NCBI GenBank assembly: GCA_008638415.1
Contig: VWVT01000009.1
Span: forward strand, 186,001-250,000
DNA: 64,000 nt
DNA from: Nocardiopsis sinuspersici
GTDB lineage: Bacteria; Actinomycetota; Actinomycetes; Streptosporangiales; Streptosporangiaceae
Direction of reading: 5' to 3'
Positions 62,099-64,000 of this stretch are shown here, one piece after another. Under the pieces are notes generated by a model. That model did no database searches. It was not told where the DNA came from and worked only from the letters and a program-made list of their open reading frames with translations. A program made the position numbers and the translations under genes. Position 1 is the first letter of the stretch. Each line of letters opens with the position of its first letter.

Positions 62099-63666
62099 CA
62101 AGCGTCCTCCGGGGCCAGGGCGTCCTGTCGGACGAGGTCCGCGGCGCGTTCGCCGAGGGCCAGGACCGTGACCATGGGGTTGGGGGTGGGAAGGGTCGGG
62201 AACACCGACGCGTCGGCGACGCGCAGACCGCGCAGGCCGCGCACGCGCAGCCGGGGGTCGACGACGGCGGTGTCGTCATCGGCGGCGCCCATCTTGCAGG
62301 TGCCGGCCGGGTGGTAGACGGTGTGGGCGGCGCGGCGGCCGTACTCCGACAGTTCCTCGTCGCTCTGGACGCCGGGGCCGGGGGCGACCTCGCGCTTGAT
62401 CCAGGACCTGAACGGCTCGGTGGCGGCGACCTCCCGGGCGATCTTCAGCCCGTCCACGATCGTCCTCTCGTCGTGGCCGCCGGGGTCGGTGAAGTACCGG
62501 AAGTCCAGTGCGGGCTTGGCCTGCGGGTCCGCGCTGGTGAGGTAGAGCTTGCCGACCGAGCGGGAACGGGGGATGTTCGGCGTCATGCACACCGCGTATC
62601 CGTCGGGCGGGGAGTCGTAGCCCAGCCGCTTCGTGTTGTCGTCGAAGGGGATCTGGTAGATGTGGAACATCAGGTCCGGGCGCGGATCGCTGTGGTCGCG
62701 CCGCACGAACAGGGCCGCGTCGGAGTCCATCACCGTGTTCTCCGGGACCGGCTCGCTGGTCTCCCACATGATGATCGACTCGGGGTGGTCGAGCAGGTTC
62801 TCGCCCACGCCGGGCAGGTCGTGGCGGGGCTCGATGCCCACCTCCCGCAGCTCCCCGGCGTCGCCGATCCCCGAGAGCATGAGCAGCCGGGGGGAGTCCA
62901 CGGCGCCGGCGGACAGGATCACCTCGCGGCGCGCGCTGACCGTGACGCGTGTGCCGTCCTTGGCCGTGGCGCTGACGCCGGTGGCGCGGTCTCCGTCGAG
63001 GACCACCCGGTCGACCCAGGTCTCCAGCATGACGGTGAGGTTGTCGCGCACGTCCATGATCGGGTGCAGGTAGGCCACCGAGGCCGAGGAGCGGTAGCCG
63101 GTGTAGGGGTCGTAGGCGATGGACAGGAAGCCCGCTCCGCCCGAGAAGCCGCCGCCGTGGGAGGTCAGGGCGTTGAAGTCCTCCACCACCGGGACGCCCG
63201 CCGCCTCCGCGGCCGAGGACACCCAGTCCTTGACCATCGCGTTGCGGTCCTTCTCCACGATCGGAACGATGTTGCACTTGATCCGGTCGGCGTAGGACTG
63301 CACGGTGGCGTTGTCCCAGCCCTCGGCGCCCGCCGCGACCCAGTCGTCCAGGTCCTCGGCGAAGGGCCGGAAGCTGATCAGCGTGTTGTGCGAGGAGCAT
63401 CCGCCGAGCACGCGGGCCCGGGAGTGCAGGATGTTGGAGTTGCCGCGCGGCTGCTCGACGGTGGTGTAGCCGTAGTCGAGCTCGCTGTCCAGGACGCTCA
63501 GCCAGTCGCGCAGGCGCAGCACGTGCTCCAGGTCGCGGTCGTCGGGGCCGCCCTCGATCAGGCACACGGTGGTGCCGGGGTCCTCGGTGAGCCGGTTGGC
63601 GATCACCGAGCCGGCGGTACCGCCGCCGACGATCACGTAGTCGTAGGTGCTCTCGGTTGGAGCCAC
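62098..63666 (-). CDS. betA: GMC oxidoreductase, choline dehydrogenase (BetA-like)
   Basis: 522 aa from the GTG at 63666 (GAGAGGA 8 bases upstream); the frame is open to 63795 without a better site. FAD-binding [54 protein letters not shown], and a C-terminal [13 protein letters not shown], with the active-site His, plus [19 protein letters not shown]. The family oxidises alcohols with FAD. Choline to betaine aldehyde is the likely reaction because a betaine aldehyde dehydrogenase-like end lies upstream and betaine transporter genes follow. Confidence 0.9.
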   Translation of the reverse strand: MAPTESTYDYVIVGGGTAGSVIANRLTEDPGTTVCLIEGGPDDRDLEHVLRLRDWLSVLDSELDYGYTTVEQPRGNSNILHSRARVLGGCSSHNTLISFRPFAEDLDDWVAAGAEGWDNATVQSYADRIKCNIVPIVEKDRNAMVKDWVSSAAEAAGVPVVEDFNALTSHGGGFSGGAGFLSIAYDPYTGYRSSASVAYLHPIMDVRDNLTVMLETWVDRVVLDGDRATGVSATAKDGTRVTVSARREVILSAGAVDSPRLLMLSGIGDAGELREVGIEPRHDLPGVGENLLDHPESIIMWETSEPVPENTVMDSDAALFVRRDHSDPRPDLMFHIYQIPFDDNTKRLGYDSPPDGYAVCMTPNIPRSRSVGKLYLTSADPQAKPALDFRYFTDPGGHDERTIVDGLKIAREVAATEPFRSWIKREVAPGPGVQSDEELSEYGRRAAHTVYHPAGTCKMGAADDDTAVVDPRLRVRGLRGLRVADASVFPTLPTPNPMVTVLALGERAADLVRQDALAPEDA

Positions 63667-63774
63667 GGTCCGATTCCTCTCGTTGTCTGTGCCCAGGGGA
63701 TCCAGGGGGATGCCGGGGGGAAACCGACCTGTGTCCGCTTCTCTTCTCGTGTGGGCCGTGGACGTCGCCACGGG

Positions 63775-63815
63775 ACGCCCGGTGGCGGAGGACACGGGTC
63801 CGCGCCACCGGGCGT
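63775..63815 (-). terminator. Hairpin between betB and betA
   Basis: A 13-base perfect stem (ACGCCCGGTGGCG and its complement) with a 15-base loop, 44 bases after the betB stop on the minus strand. It may end the betB transcript or attenuate read-through into betA. Confidence 0.65.
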
Positions 63816-63859
63816 TCGGTACCCCGAGCCGCCTGGGGCGGCCCGGGACGGGTCTTGTG

Positions 63860-64000
63860 TCAGTCGAACCAGCGCTGCGGCTCGGGCGCCAGGTTGCGGT
63901 AGACGTGCTTGGCCTCGCGGTACTCGTCCAGGCCCTGCAACCCCAGCTCGCGGCCGATGCCGCTCCGGCCGTAGCCGCCCCACTCGGCGCCGGGGATGTA
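63860..64000 (-). CDS. betB: Aldehyde dehydrogenase C-terminus (betaine aldehyde dehydrogenase-like), truncated by the window end
   Basis: Only the last 46 codons are present, on the minus strand: GAEWGGYGRSGIGRELGLQG, LDEYREAKHVYRNLA and the end PEPQRWFD. This matches the tail of betaine aldehyde dehydrogenases and related ALDHs (GGxKxSGIGRELG and final QRWF). Its place before betA and the betaine transporter genes supports BetB, which oxidises betaine aldehyde to glycine betaine with NAD(P). The catalytic Cys and Glu are outside the window. Confidence 0.8.
   Translation of the reverse strand, partial: YIPGAEWGGYGRSGIGRELGLQGLDEYREAKHVYRNLAPEPQRWFD

Overview
The window is very GC-rich DNA with actinobacterial gene styles: GTG/TTG starts, WXG100/EccC type VII secretion, PknB-type kinases, SigR-type sigma factor, XRE-DUF5753/DUF397 regulators and a GerW sporulation gene. 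The mix, including a methyltransferase-containing graspetide cluster like that of Thermobifida, suggests a filamentous actinomycete of the Nocardiopsaceae type (inference). No tRNA, rRNA, CRISPR array, transposase or integrase was recognised.

Layout. 1-2.9 kb: the tail of a thiopeptide/azole RiPP cluster, with a truncated nitroreductase-like gene and a LazF-like fusion of a dehydroalanine-forming eliminase with a SagB azoline dehydrogenase. 2.9-10.5 kb: a visibly less GC-rich accessory block. It holds a GNAT gene bracketed by direct repeats, a DUF397/XRE-DUF5753 pair, an anti-sigma-like ATPase split over two frames, and a complete tgmABC graspetide operon (precursor, ATP-grasp ligase, PIMT-like methyltransferase) with its own XRE regulator. 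10.5-19 kb: another RsbW-like ATPase, an acyl-CoA dehydrogenase behind a TetR-type palindrome, a small P-loop kinase, a GNAT enzyme, an SDR, a PPOX/F420 enzyme, an MFS transporter and an orphan protein. 19.3-19.5 kb: a noncoding array of ten 16-bp units.

19.7-27.8 kb: four paralogous membrane proteins with beta-propeller-like C-termini. One has no kinase domain, two have intact Ser/Thr kinase domains, and one is a pseudokinase that lacks every catalytic residue. A lipoprotein and GerW follow. 29.2-44.1 kb: a type VII secretion locus with EccD, EccC, two WXG100-like proteins, a large 873-aa candidate substrate, two tandem paralogous lipoproteins plus a third stub, other lipid-anchored or membrane proteins, and a membrane pseudokinase with an FN3-like outer domain. 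EccB, EccE and MycP are not in the window.

44.2-64 kb: mostly core metabolism. An AEC transporter faces a branched-chain 2-oxoacid dehydrogenase operon (E1alpha, E1beta, E2). A SigR/SigH-type sigma factor follows, without an adjacent zinc anti-sigma gene. The purS-purQ-purL series is interrupted by an RsbW-like ATPase gene and a membrane-protein gene. After a DUF6343-like protein and a membrane endonuclease/exonuclease/phosphatase-family protein, the window ends in a glycine-betaine operon on the minus strand: betB (partial), betA, an ABC ATPase, a fused double permease and a binding lipoprotein. The last set would take up betaine and also make it from choline.
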